Origin: Rhabdophis nuchalis
Lineage: Eukaryota > Chordata > Lepidosauria > Squamata > Natricidae
DNA length: 64,000 nt
Assembly (NCBI GenBank): GCA_039707465.1
Contig: CM077647.1
Location: 178,016,663-178,080,662 of the forward strand
Direction of reading: 5' to 3'
The position numbers and the translations under genes are program-made. This document shows, piece by piece, positions 11,109 through 22,182 of the stretch. Each line of letters starts with the position of its first letter. The first letter of the stretch is position 1. Under the pieces are notes generated by a model. It was not told the origin of the DNA. It ran no database searches and saw only the letters and a list, made by a program, of their open reading frames with translations.

Positions 11109-11141
<33 letters not shown>
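11108..11141. repeat. (ATT)n microsatellite at an L2 tail
   Basis: A trinucleotide run grown from the L2 3' end; L2 copies at 56.8 and 58.1 kb end in the same type of repeat. Confidence 0.9.
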
Positions 11142-11164
11142 TGCCCCTCAGCTCTCCCCACCAT

Positions 11165-11212
11165 CCGGTCGGAGCGGAAGAAGCTTCTTCAAGGAGAAGC
11201 GAAATGTCTTTT
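11165..11212 (+). repeat. GAAGAAGCTTCTT-type repeat end
   Basis: GAAGAAGCTTCTTCAAGGAG is followed by AAGCGAAATGTC. It belongs to the same family as 6019-6062 and 13719-13757. Confidence 0.5.
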
Positions 11213-12656
11213 AAGAACATAAGAACAGCCTTGCTAGAACAGGCCACAGCCCATCCAGTCCAGCATTCTGTCTCACACAGTGGCTCCCCATTTGCTTCAG
11301 GGTCTTCCCAAGCAGATGTCTTCACCTGCTTATGATTCCCTGCAAATGGCATTGAGAGATATCCTGCCTATCTCTCCAACCCGGAGGGTGTCCTTAGGCA
11401 TCCATCATGATAGCCATGGATACCCTTGTTCTCCACGAACTCGTCTAATCCTTTCTTAAAGGTGTCGAGGCTGACAGTTGTCACCACTTCTTCTGGCAGG
11501 GAGTTCCATAGAACAATGATCCTCTGGGTGAAAAAGGACTTCCTCTTATTTGTTTGAGGTCTAGCTTCCAAAGGCTTCATGGAGTGTCCCCTCGTTCTAG
11601 TGTTGTGCGATAGGGAAAACAGCTTTTTCCTTTTCTACTTTGTCCACACCGTGCATGATTTTATAGACTTCAATCAGGTCCCCTCTCAGGCGCCGTCGTT
11701 CAAGAGGGAAGAGGCCCAGCCGTTGCAGCCTCAGATGGTAAGGAAGGTGTTCCAGCCCCAATTCGAGTCAGCCAGGGGCACATTCTACCATCTTTGGTGG
11801 ACATGTCCACAAGCCCAAAGATACTGGAGTAGGATAAAAGATTGGCTTACGGAGATTACAGGAACCACCTTTCAATTAAAACCAGAGGCTTATCTATTGG
11901 GGATAAACCCCGGAGGCATAAGGAAGATAAGAACATAAGAATAGCCTTGCTGGAACAGGCCACAGCCCATCCAGTCCAGCATTCTGTCTCACACAATGGC
12001 TCACCATTTGCTTCAGGGTATTCCCAAGCAGATGTCTTCACCTGCTTGTGATTCCCTGCAAATGGCATTGAGAAATATCCTGCCTATCTCTCCAACCCGG
12101 AGGGTGTCCTTAGGCATCCATCATGATAGCCATTGATACCCTTGTTCTCAACACTCGTCCAATCCTTTCTTAAAGGTGTTGAGGCTGACAGCTGTCACCA
12201 CTTCTTCTGGCAGGGAGTTCCATAGACCAATGATCCTCTGGGTGAAAAAGTACTTCCTCTTATTTGTTTGAGGTCTAGCTTCCAAAAGTTTCATGGAGTG
12301 CCCCCCTAGTTCTAGTGTTGTGCGATAGGGAAAACAGCTTTTTCTTTTTCTACTTTGTCCACACCGTGCATGATTTTATAGACTTCAATCAGGTCCCCTC
12401 TCAGGCGCCGTCGTTCAAGAGGGAAGAGGCCCAGTCGTTGCAGCCTCAGATGGTAAGAAAGGTGTTCCAGCCCCAATTCGAGTCAGCCAGGGGCACATTC
12501 TACCATCTATGGTGGACATGTCCAAAAGCCCAAAGATACTGGAGTAGGATAAAAGATTGGCTTACAGAGATTACAGAAACCACCTTTCAATTAAAACCAG
12601 AGGCTTATCTATTGGGGATAAGCCCCAGAGGCATAAGGAAGATAGACTGGTATCTT
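11213..12656. repeat. Tandem duplication of about 715 bp
   Basis: Copy 1 (about 11213-11927) and copy 2 (about 11928-12656) both run from the CR1 3' end (AAGAACATAAGAA) through CR1 coding sequence into L1 sequence ending GGCATAAGGAAGATA. The join carries a short ATAAG-like microhomology. The two copies differ by scattered substitutions only. Confidence 0.88.
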
Positions 12657-12875
12657 TTCACACACATTACCACTGCAGCCAGAATAGCACACGCACAGTT
12701 TTGGAAAGGGAAAGAACTACCATCAGACCAACGAATTATCAACAAAATCTTCCGGTGTGCTGAATGCGACAGACTAACATATATTCTCAAAGACAGACAG
12801 GGAGCAATATTTTATCAAAGTTGGGAAAAATGGTATGACTGGATGGAGGTAAAGAGACGAAGGGATGAGAGATAG
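12484..12875 (+). pseudogene. L1 ORF2 C-terminal fragment
   Basis: The frame reads FYHLWWTCPKAQRYWSRIKD and continues to FYQSWEKWYDWMEV before its stop. This is the cysteine-containing tail of L1 ORF2. No reverse-transcriptase or endonuclease part is present. A shorter duplicate lies at about 11764-11927. Confidence 0.82.
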
Positions 12876-13158
12876 GGAAGGATATACAATGTAGATATAT
12901 AGATAGTAAATAAAAGGAACGTATGGAGCAGTGGCAGCTATGGGGAATGGATAAATGTAAGATATAGACAAATAGAAATAGCTGGAATGTCTAGGAATGT
13001 CGTAAGATGGTATACGATGTTACTTGGTAACTATGTACATATAGGGGGTGGGTTACTCCCAGTTGTATCTGTGTAGTTTTGCTTTGTCTTCTCAATATCT
13101 TATTTATGTTCTTTTTTTTCTGCTACTAATTTACAATAAAATATTTAAAAAAAATTTA
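12484..13158 (+). mobile_element. L1 LINE 3' fragment inserted in CR1
   Basis: The left junction GAAAGGTGTTCCAGCCCC and the right junction AAAAGGTGTTCCAGCCCC repeat about 17 bp of CR1, a typical L1 target-site duplication. The fragment ends in an A-rich tail. Confidence 0.85.
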
Positions 13159-13379
13159 AAAGGTGTTCCAGCCCCCTAATCATTCTGGTTGCCCTCCTCT
13201 GCACCTTTTCCATTTCCATAATCTCCTTCTGAAGGTATGGTGACCAGAACTGTATACAATACTCCAGATGGAGCCTCACCATAGATTTATAAAGAGGCAA
13301 AATGACACTGGCTGACTTATTTTCTACACCCTTCCTAAGGATCCCTAGCACTGAGTTTGCTTTTTTTCACTGCTTTCTT

Positions 13380-13500
13380 TCTTCAAAAGAAAAAGAAAAC
13401 AAACAAACAAACAAACAAACAAGAAAGGCCAGTTGCCTTCTGAAAAAAGCACCTTTGGGGACAACCTGGATGACTTGAAGAATCTCTACGAATTTTTAGC
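13380..13500 (+). mobile_element. Fragment with an AAAC microsatellite
   Basis: An (AAAC)n run at 13401-13421 is followed by GCCAGTTGCCTTCTGAAAAA and CACCTTTGGGGACAACC. These motifs also follow the GAAGAAGCTTCTT repeat at 13719-13820, and their inverse is at about 1050-1100. Confidence 0.5.
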
Positions 13501-13718
13501 TCTACAAATTGGGATGAACGTCCTTTGAATGGCGTGGGAGCAGGAATGGATTTCCAGAGGGAAAATCATGGCAGACTACAGGAACCATTTTCACTGCTCA
13601 GGTGACCCCGAGGACACAGATAAACCTCTAAATGCTTCAATGACCCTCTAAAAGGCTTGCAAATGACCAGCTGTCTGCAAGGAATAGGCATCCTTCCATT
13701 CCCCACTATCGTGTCAGA

Positions 13719-13825
13719 GCTGAAGAAGCTTCTTGGATGAGAAGAGAAACGTCTTCAAAGAAGAAAAAAACAAGAAAGTCCAGTTGCCTCCTGAAAAAAG
13801 CACCTTTGGGACAACCACCATGACC
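13719..13825 (+). mobile_element. GAAGAAGCTTCTT repeat with downstream segment
   Basis: GCTGAAGAAGCTTCTTGGAT, GAGAAGAGAAACGTC and the CAGTTGCCTCCTGAAAAAAG segment lie together. This is the fullest copy of this repeat family here. Confidence 0.5.
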
Positions 13826-14377
13826 ACTAATCCAAGGTCAACGCAGCCGTCTACCAGGAGATTTTGGAGTACTTCATGCTCCCTACCGCAGATGAGCTTT
13901 ATGGGGATGCCGACTTCATTTTCCAGCAGGACCTGGCACCTGCCCACACTGCCAAAAGCACCAAAACCTGGTTCAGTGACCGTGGGATTACTGTGCTTGA
14001 TTGGCCAGCAAACTCGCCTGACCTGAACCCCGTAGAGCAGGGGTCCCCAACCCCCGGGCCGCGGACCGGTGCCGGTCCGTGGCTGGATGGGAGCCGGGCC
14101 GCAAGTCTAGAGAGGAGGAGGGAGGGAGGAGGGGGCTGCCCCCTGAGCAGAGCGCGCGGGAGAACGCAGGCGCGGCTGTTCGCACCGTTGGAGTGTGGCT
14201 CTTCCTCCTCTCTCGTCGGCGGAGGGACTGCTGGGCGCCGCCGGACCGGCCACCGATTCCCTTCCCTGCTGGCATGCCGGCCACTCGTTTTTTTCCAGGG
14301 GCTGCGGAGGCTCCGCCAGCGGGGGAAGGAACTGGCTGGAGAGGAGGAGGAGGGAGGAGGGGGCAGTGCATTGGGCA

Positions 14378-14522
14378 GAGCGCGCGCGAGAACGCAGGAG
14401 GATGGTGGGGGCTCTTCCTCCACCCTCATCGGGAGGGTTGCTCCGGCGGCGCACAGAGTCCCTCCGTCGACGAGGGTGGAGGAAGAGCCCCCACCATCCT
14501 CCTGCGTTCTCCCGCGCGCTCT
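14378..14522. repeat. CG-rich long hairpin
   Basis: The left arm (about 14378-14440) contains GAACGCAGGAGGATGGTGGG. The right arm (about 14460-14522) is its near-perfect inverse, containing CCCACCATCCTCCTGCGTTC. The loop is about 20 bases. A third partial copy of the arm lies at 14110-14170. Confidence 0.88.
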
Positions 14523-14679
14523 GCCCAATGGGCTGCCCCCTCCTCCCTCCTCCTCCTCTCCAACCCGGCTCCTACCCAGCCACGGAGCCTGACCGAGCGA
14601 ACAAGCGACCAAGCAGGCGGGCTGAGGAGGCTAGGGGGGGGGGGGGACGGACGCCGACGACAACAGACACACATAGAGA

Positions 14680-14986
14680 GAGGGAGGGAGCGAAAGATAG
14701 ACAGAGACACAGAATGAGTGAATGCAAGACAGACAGACACACGCACACACACACAGAGTGATAGAGATGGGCGGATGAAGGAGAGAGACAGAAAGAAAAA
14801 GAAAGTGGGAGAGAAAGACAGACAGAGAGAAAGAGACAGAAAAAGATACAGAAAGAGAGAAAGAGAAAGAAAAAGAGAGGGAAAAAGAAAAAGAAAGAAA
14901 GAAAGAAATAAAGAGAGAAAGGGAAAGAGAGAGAAAGAGAGAAAGAAAGAAATAGTGAGAGAAAGAAAGAGAGACAGAGACAAAGA

Positions 14987-15062
<76 letters not shown>
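14680..15062. repeat. GA-rich low-complexity tract ending in (GAAA)n
   Basis: Almost pure purine with irregular GA and GAAA units, becoming a regular GAAA run at 15010-15062. The serine/phenylalanine-rich frames across it are artefacts. Confidence 0.92.
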
Positions 15063-15455
15063 ACTTATGACCACAGTTGAGGCCAAAAGTTTGGTTGCTA
15101 ACCAAGATCATTAAGTGAGTTTCACATTTTCCAAGTTGGCCACGCCCACCCAGTCACATGACTGCTGAGCCACTCAGCCGGTCCGCAGAATTTTCTTTAA
15201 AATGAAACCGGTCCCTGGTGCAAAAAAGGTTGGGGACCCCTGCCGTAGAGAATCTATGGGGCATTGCCAAGAGAAAGATGAGAGACATGAGACCGAACAA
15301 TGCAGAAGAGCTGAAGGCCACTATTGAAGCATCCTGGTCTTCCATACCACAGTGTCACAGGCTGATAGCTTCCATGCCATGCCGCATTGAGGCAGTAATT
15401 GCTGCAAAAGGGCCCCAAACCAAGTACTGAGTGCATATGCATGCTTATCCTTTTA

Positions 15456-16010
15456 CAATACAATACAATACAATAGCAGAGTTGGAAGGGACCTTGTAGG
15501 TCTTCTAGTCCAACCCCCTGCATGGGCAGGAACCTTATACCATTTCAGACAAATGGCTGTCTAACATCTTTTTAAAGACTTCCAGGGTTGGGGCATTCAC
15601 AACTTCTGGAGGCAAGCTGTTCCAGAGGTTAATTGTTCTTACTGTCAGGAAATTTCTCCTTAATTCTAGGTTGCTTCTCTCCTTGGTTAGTTTCCACCCA
15701 TTGCTCCTTGTCCTGCCCCCAGGTGCCTTGGAGAAAAGTTTGACTCCCTCTTCTTTGTGGCACCCTCTGAGATATCGGAACACTGCTATCATGTCTCCCC
15801 TGGTCCTTCTCTTCATCAAACTAGACATACCCAGCTCCTGCAGCCGTTCTTCATATGTCTTAGTCTCCAGTCCTCTAATCATCTTGGTTGCTCTTCTCTG
15901 CACTCTTTCCAGAGTCTCCACGTCTTTTCTACATCGTGGCGACCAAAACTGTATGCAGTATTCCAAGTGTGGCCTTACCAAGACACTATACAGTGGCATT
16001 AACACTTCAG
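15456..16010 (-). mobile_element. CR1 LINE 3' end
   Basis: The minus strand encodes [35 protein letters not shown] and LWNSLPPEVVNAPTLEVFKK, the C-terminus of CR1 ORF2, in one open stretch. It ends in the CR1 3' tail and an AATAC microsatellite (15456-15475). The reverse-transcriptase core is lost by 5' truncation. Confidence 0.92.
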
Positions 16011-16275
16011 TGGCATTTTCAGAGGTCCGATATTGTTCCATGTACAATCCTTGTTTTATTGATTGCATGTAATATTCAAATTTTCTGAGATTGTGGATTT
16101 GGGGTTTTCATGAGCTGTGCGCCATAATCATCACAGTTTTGACAAATCACGGCTTCAACTATCTTGCTTTGCATGTAATGAGTCTTACCTCATATATTAG
16201 TTTCACCTTTTGAGTTGCATTACTGAAATAAATGAACTTTTGCATGATAGTCTAATTTTTCGAGTTTCACCTGTA
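16011..16275. mobile_element. Unclassified transposon end
   Basis: The sequence GAAATAAATGAACTTTTGCA and TTTTTCGAGTTTCACCTGTA resembles an interspersed vertebrate repeat end, but I cannot name its family. Confidence 0.35.
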
Positions 16276-16649
16276 TATATAAGAGCAGTCTTGGGATAAC
16301 AGACAAAGTACTTGGGAGAGAGCCTTTTTTTTATATATATTTAGTCCAAACTCTTAGAATGACGTGCTAAACAAAATAAATAAATACATTCTCGGTGTAT
16401 GCATTCAGTTTGATCATACCCAAAAATATTATCAATTCATAGCCTTCCAAATACTTATTCTTCAAGGTCATCCGGTCCTTCATCCAAACCAGACAAAAAG
16501 CCATCAAAATATAATTTTAAATCTGGTTTGATTTTATTTCTCACTAGGTGTATGCTCCACACATTGCTATGGCCAAGTTTGGTTAAATGAAAAAGTTTCC
16601 CCTCGTAAACCCTCTCAGTGACCCCCTTCCCCCTGCCTCGGTTTCCCCT

Positions 16650-17705
16650 CCTTCTCTTACTCTACCTACCTACCTACTGTGTTTTCCTTCTCTGTCTCTA
16701 TCCCTCTACCTACTGTATTTCTCCCAATCCCTCTCTATCCATCTACCTATCTACCTACTGTTTCTCCCTCTCTACCTACCTACCTACCTACCATTTCTCG
16801 CCCTCTCTCTCTATCCCTCTACCTATCCACCTACCTACTGTATTTTCCCTCTCTCCCTCTACCTACCTACTTACCTACCTACCTACTGTATTTTCCTTCT
16901 CTCTCTACCCCTCTACCTATCTACCTACTGTATTTCTTCCTCTCCCTCTCTATCCCTCTATCTATCTACCTGTTTCTCCCCCTCTCTACCTACCTGTATT
17001 TCTCCCTCTATCTACCTACCAACTGTATTTCTCTCCCCCCTATCCCTCTACCTACCTACCTACTGTATTTTCCCCCTCTCCCTCTCCCTACCTACTTACC
17101 TATCTACCTATTGTATTTTCCCTCTCTCTATCCCTCTACCTACCTACCTACCCATTGTATTTCTCCCCCCCTCTCTCTATCCCTATACCTATCTACCTAC
17201 CTACTTACCTACCTACTGTATTTTCCTTCTCTGTCTCTATCCCTCTACCTACCTACCTACTGTATTTCTCCCTCTCCCTCTCTATCCCTCTCCCTACCTA
17301 CCATTTCTCCCTCTATCTCTCTACCTACCTACCTACTGTATTTCTCCCTCTACCTACCTACCTACCATTTCTCCCCCCCTCTCTCTATCCCTCTACCTAT
17401 CTACCTGCCTACTGTATTTTCCCTCTCTCCCTCTACCTACCTACTTACCTACTGTATTTTTCCCTCTCTATCCCTCTACCTACCTACCTACTGTATTTCT
17501 CCCTTTCTCAATCCCTCTACCTACCTACCTACCTACCTACCTACCTACCTACCTACCTACCTACCTACCTACCTACCTACTGTGTTTCTCCCTCTCACCC
17601 TCTACCTACCTACCTACTGTATTTTCCCTCTCTCTCTACCTACCTACTGTATTTCTCCCTCTCTCTCTCTATCCCTCTACCTACCTACCTACTTACCTAC
17701 CTAGA
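16650..17705. repeat. 1.05-kb CTAC-based minisatellite
   Basis: Irregular units of roughly 35-60 bp combine CTACCTACCTACTGTATTT with a TCTCCCTCTCTCTATCCCT spacer, and one pure (CTAC)n run lies at 17518-17580. All three plus-strand frames are open for hundreds of codons because the units lack stops; this is not coding. The same unit occurs inverted at 30013-30195. Confidence 0.93.
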
Positions 17706-18176
17706 GAGGAGAGAGAGGCCGCTGACTTGGCAGCGGCCTTATGGGGGGGGAGTTGGCGGGGGCAGCGAAAGAAGCTGCTGACTTGGCAGCGGCCTTGTGG
17801 GGGGGAAGTTGGCAGAGGGGGGGTGGCAGTGGCGGCAGCAGTGGAGAGAGGAGCCGCTGAGGAGGCGACCGTTGCGGATATGACACAGACCTCTTCACCG
17901 CTCATACAAGTGACGTGAGCTGAAAAGTGGCTAGGTGGGAGGGCCCCCGAAGGGGAGGAGGGCGAGTGAGCGAGTGAGGGAAACACACAGAAGAGCTGCA
18001 GTTGTACATTTGTGTGGCGTGCACCTGGCACCGGCCTGCCATCCACACAATTTGTATGTATCATAGGTGCTACACTTGTAAGGAATGTTGTGTGAAAATT
18101 TGATGGCGATTGGTGCAGCAGTTTCTGAGATTAGCGGTTTTGAACAAACTGATAGTTAAACTTTTTATTTAGATAG
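17706..18176 (-). mobile_element. Helitron-like element, 5' part
   Basis: On the minus strand the end reads A then TCTATCTAAATAAAAAGTTT. Its subterminal sequence (ACACAACATTCCTTAC near 18085) matches the element at 29631-30325. A TC 5' end preceded by A fits Helitron insertion between A and T. The minisatellite is the interior of the element in both copies. Confidence 0.6.
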
Positions 18177-18665
18177 ATTAGTAACCTATGACTATCACTA
18201 AGCAATGTATCTTATGATTCTTGATGGATGTATTTTTCCCCTTTTCTGTACACTAAGGCCGGCCCCTGTGGCGGGCCCGGCCCTCTGGAACGACCTTCCC
18301 CCCGATATCAGAACGACCACGGACCTCCGCTCCTTCCGTATGAAACTGAAGACCCATCTTTTTCGACTGGCCGGCCTTGGATAGTCTCTCTGTCTATAGA
18401 TTTCAAATGTATTTTTAAATGGGATTTTAGTCAATAATTTTAGCACGGGATAAATTGTTTAATTGTGTTTTAAGTTATGTACTTTTGTATTTATTGTTCT
18501 TATTGTTTTATTTTCCCTGTGCACCGCCCCGGGTCCCTGTGGGGAGAGGGAGCGGTTAATAAATTCGATTATTATTATTTTATTATTATTATCTGCACCA
18601 AAGACAAATTCCTTGTGTATCCAATCACACTTGGCCAACAAAGAGTTCTATTCTATTTCTATTCC
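18174..18665 (+). mobile_element. LINE-like tail interrupted by an L2
   Basis: Pieces at 18174-18240 and 18593-18665 match parts of the 3278-3626 segment. Between them lies an L2 3' end (18259-18592) with FRMKLKTHLFRLAGLG coding and an ATT-type tail. Confidence 0.65.
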
Positions 18666-18939
18666 TATTTTGATTCTAATTCTTATTCCTATCTGGTAGG
18701 TAGGCCAAATCCTCCTCTATTTTTCATCCCATAACTTATGAAGGACTCAGGTTGGAATTCAGAAAGTTTCAGGGCTGAAATGCTAATGGTTTGGGCCAGT
18801 TTGCCCAAATCAGTAGTAAAAATGCTCTAAAAAGTTTTAAAAATGTTCTGACGATCATCCAGTTGATCACCAAAACTTCTTTTTTAGCATTTTTACTAGC
18901 GGTTCAGGCAAAAGGCTAAAGGTTATATAAAAGGTTCAG

Positions 18940-19335
18940 ACGATCCGCTGTGCCAATCAGCTGTGCTGTGATCATCGGATCCTTTTTGTGTGTCAAGTCC
19001 CGCTGCATTTGCATTGTGAGTCAGTTGTGTAGTTGTGTTATTTTTTGTTTCGAGTGCCATAGTTGGTTTTTGAACTCTCTGACTCGAAAGTTCCTGCTTG
19101 TTGCAGGGGCCATGTTGTGTGAAGTCCAGCTGCTTTTGCATTGTGTGCGTGTCAGTTGTGTAGCTCTTGTGTTATTTTGGTGTAAAGTGTGATAGTGGGT
19201 TTTTGAGCTGACTGTGAAGTTCCTGCTTGTTGGCTGGTCACATGGCCACCAAGCCACACCCACCCACCCACCCCATAACCACCAAGTCACGCCCACAGAA
19301 CCGGTAGGGGGAAATTTTGAATTTCACCACTGGAA
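18940..19335. mobile_element. hAT right-end fragment
   Basis: The stretch from AAGTCCAGCTGCTTTTGCAT to the terminal GAATTTCACCACTG (about 19319-19332) matches the hAT at 48055-49697. The left inverted repeat was not located. Confidence 0.6.
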
Positions 19336-20200
19336 AGTTTGTTAAAGGAATTGCGGACAACAGAAAGTTGCAGTTGCGACGAGCGTGACAAATGGTGGCA
19401 CACGACTGCCTAGCAACAGGAAAGGGGCATGTCGGAAGGACATGCTAGAAGGATGCTAGCTAACGGACGTATAGATATATAAACTTTGGTTGGTAACCTC
19501 TAAGCTTATTAAAATAGTGAAAGACGCACCTCTTTTGAGAAAGCTTGTTAACCTAAACCTGTGATGCATGAAGCAGAGTAAAGTAGAAGACTCCAATCAA
19601 AAGAAACGTGATTGGAAGGAATCGATATGTGACGGTTGGACGTTAATTTCCTGAATCATAACACTATAAAATTTGTGCTTGTGGGTTGTTTGAAGTCTTT
19701 AGCTACCGAGAGACCCTGTCAGCCTCTGATTTTGTTCTGCTTTTGCCTGCAAAGGCAGACATGTTGAAAAGGGGGGAGGGCTTGGGCTAAGCTACTAAGG
19801 GGGCAGGAGATAGAGGCGGTTACACTTGTTATCACATTCAGCTAACGAACTGCATTCCATTCTGATGATGGCCTGAGAAGGAGCTGCACCTGATGTCGTG
19901 GCTGACTTTGCATTGGACAATATGCTGGGGTCAAAGGGGGGAGGTTGGGTTATGCTTTGTTACGTATGTTTCGCGCCTAAATGTTTCATTCCTTGCTTGA
20001 CTTTGACTGGAGTCTAATCATTATCAGTAAAAGTAGCTTTGAACTTTCTAAATGAAGTCAAATGTGTTCTTTCTTGATGATTGATGGAAACAGTCATGAC
20101 AGACCCTTTTGCTGGAGCACTCCCAATAAAAGCAGCTGCAAAAGTCATTCTTCATGTCTTGTATTGGCTTTCGTGCCAGGCTGGGACCTATTTTGGATAC
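19336..20200. other. Unclassified, possible old LTR
   Basis: A TATAAAATTTGTGCTTGTGG element at about 19669 and a downstream TCAGTAAAAG motif give an LTR-like layout. Neither LTR ends nor a target duplication could be fixed. There is no coding sequence. Confidence 0.25.
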
Positions 20201-20204
20201 AACA

Positions 20205-20760
20205 GACTGGCAGAATATACAAGTCGTCCTAAACTTAACAGCCGTTTGTTTAGTGACCGTTCAAAGTTACGTCGTCACTGAAATTAGGGACTTGCGATTG
20301 CTTTTCAGAGTTAACGACACATTGCAGCAGCGTCATGTGATCCAACTCCAGAGGCTTGGCAATTGGCTCGTATTTACGACGGTGGCAGGGTCCTGGGCTC
20401 ACTTTTTGACGAGCAATGTCAGTGGAGTAGCCAGATTCATTTAACAACCAGGTCAATGACTTATCAACTGCAGGGATTCACTTAGGAACGGTGGCAAGAA
20501 AAGTCGTAAGGTGGGAGAAAACTCAACTGGACAAATGTTTCACTTTACCACAGAAATGTTGAGCTCAATTTTGGCTGTAAACCGAGGAGTACCTGTATGC
20601 ATTCCTCTGAATGTGGGGGGGGCTCTACTGAATAGGCCTATCCTGTATGGATAGTCCTTGAGTTACAACCACAGTTAGGACTGGGACTTAGGTTGCTAAG
20701 TAATGCAGTCATTGAGTTGCATCCAGTTTTGTGACCCTTTTGTGGCCCGTCATTAAGCGA
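20205..20760. repeat. Dispersed non-coding repeat of unknown class
   Basis: The sequence GTTTAGTGACCGTTCAAAGT and its partner phrases (TTAAGCGAG, TTGCTAAGTAATGCAG) recur at 40625-40920, 45235-45690 and 23567-23720. It is non-coding and in part self-complementary, which suggests a DNA-transposon derivative. Confidence 0.5.
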
Positions 20761-20845
20761 GTCCAGCATCCCGCATCGACTGTTCGTTGGTTAGTTGCAA
20801 ACAGCAATCATGTGACCCAGGATGCTGCAATTGTCAAATACCGTA

Positions 20846-21755
<910 letters not shown>

Positions 21756-21957
21756 TATTTTTCGGAGTACAAGACGCTCGGAAGTATAAGACGCATCTAG
21801 CTTTTGGGGAGGAAAACAAGGGGAAAAACCTGCTTCGGCCTCCTAGCAATTTGGCTCCTTGCGACAAACAGCACAGACAATATACACTGTTTGTAGTGTA
21901 ACATTTCAGCCCATACTTGTACAGATGCTGTTCAAATTGATGTGCTTTCTGGAAGTA

Positions 21958-22182
21958 CAGTAATCCCTCGTTTTCCGCGGTTAATGGGGACCGGACCTTT
22001 CTGCGAAAACCGGAAAACCGCGAAGTAGGATTCGCTAGGAAACTTGAGTTGAGGACATTGTTTAAAGCAAGCACTAGGGGGCGCTTGCCTCCTACCGATG
22101 CATTTTTTTTTCTGTATTTTAAAAAAATCCGCGAAGCACTGAAGCCGCGAAACTTGAAGCCGCGGAAAACGAGGGATTACTG
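21958..22182. mobile_element. Pogo/Tigger-like MITE
   Basis: The inverted repeat CAGTAATCCCTCGTTTTCCG is matched at the right end, and TA flanks both sides (21956-21957, 22183-22184). A 225-bp palindromic element without coding sequence. Confidence 0.88.

Larger units (their letters stand above)
7437..11141 (+). mobile_element. L2 LINE carrying an antisense L2 insertion
   Basis: Plus-strand L2 sequence begins with the linker region of ORF2 (LERRWRYTRSEFDRTQ... ARPAALFRVTRSLLQ at 7443-7625). It stops at about 7703, resumes at about 9300 with PVGCHEADLVWEEFD and continues through reverse transcriptase to the 3' tail and an ATT microsatellite at 11141. The interrupting 7704-9300 block is a minus-strand L2. 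The order of ORF2 parts on both sides of the block shows one parent element with a later antisense insertion. The endonuclease end is missing. Confidence 0.85.
11213..13365 (-). mobile_element. CR1 LINE (second subfamily) broken by an L1 insertion and a duplication
   Basis: The minus strand shows the CR1 3' end. Coding fragments include NKRKSFFTQRIIVLWNSLPEEVV (about 11450-11545) and, at the far side, LYKSMVRLHLEYCIQFWSPY with KVQRRATRMIRGLE (13150-13300). A 3' piece of L1 in the opposite orientation sits inside it (12484-13158). The CR1/L1 junction block has been duplicated in tandem. Confidence 0.85.
14038..15242. mobile_element. 1.2-kb non-autonomous hAT element
   Basis: The ends are CAGGGGTCCCCAACC and, inverted, GGTTGGGGACCCCTG. 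The 8-bp duplication CCGTAGAG lies at 14030-14037 and 15243-15250. The interior holds a CG-rich block with a large hairpin, a GA-rich tract and a segment (about 15064-15180) shared with hAT elements at 22515-23375 and 33862-34289. It has no transposase. Confidence 0.93.
13845..15430 (+). pseudogene. Tc1 transposase C-terminal half, interrupted
   Basis: The first part carries FIFQQDLAPAHTA (second catalytic Asp) and ends SPDLNPVE. After the hAT the frame continues NLWGIAKRKMRDMRP and ends GPQTKY-stop. The glutamate codon of DLNPVEN is the third catalytic residue, and it lies in the 8-bp sequence duplicated by the hAT. The first Asp and the DNA-binding domain are absent, so no active enzyme is possible. 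Confidence 0.85.
13826..15450 (+). mobile_element. Second Tc1-like remnant, split by a hAT
   Basis: Transposase coding sequence lies at about 13845-14037 and resumes at 15243-15430 in the same frame once the hAT element and one target-site copy are discounted. The 5' half of the Tc1 is missing and no inverted repeats were found. Confidence 0.82.

Noticed and set aside
13864..14983. Overlapping 180-240-codon frames on both strands in CG-rich sequence
   Set aside because: They run from Tc1 remnant into a hAT element with a CG-rich hairpin and GA repeats; openness follows from composition.
16655..17705. Possible CRISPR-like array because of regular short repeats
   Set aside because: Units vary in length, there are no unique spacers, and the genome is vertebrate; it is a minisatellite.
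16587..17918. Very long open frames rich in Pro, Ser, Leu, Tyr and Thr on the plus strand
   Set aside because: They lie in a CTAC/CTCT minisatellite that is open in all three plus frames because its unit has no stop; no codon pattern or domain supports a protein.
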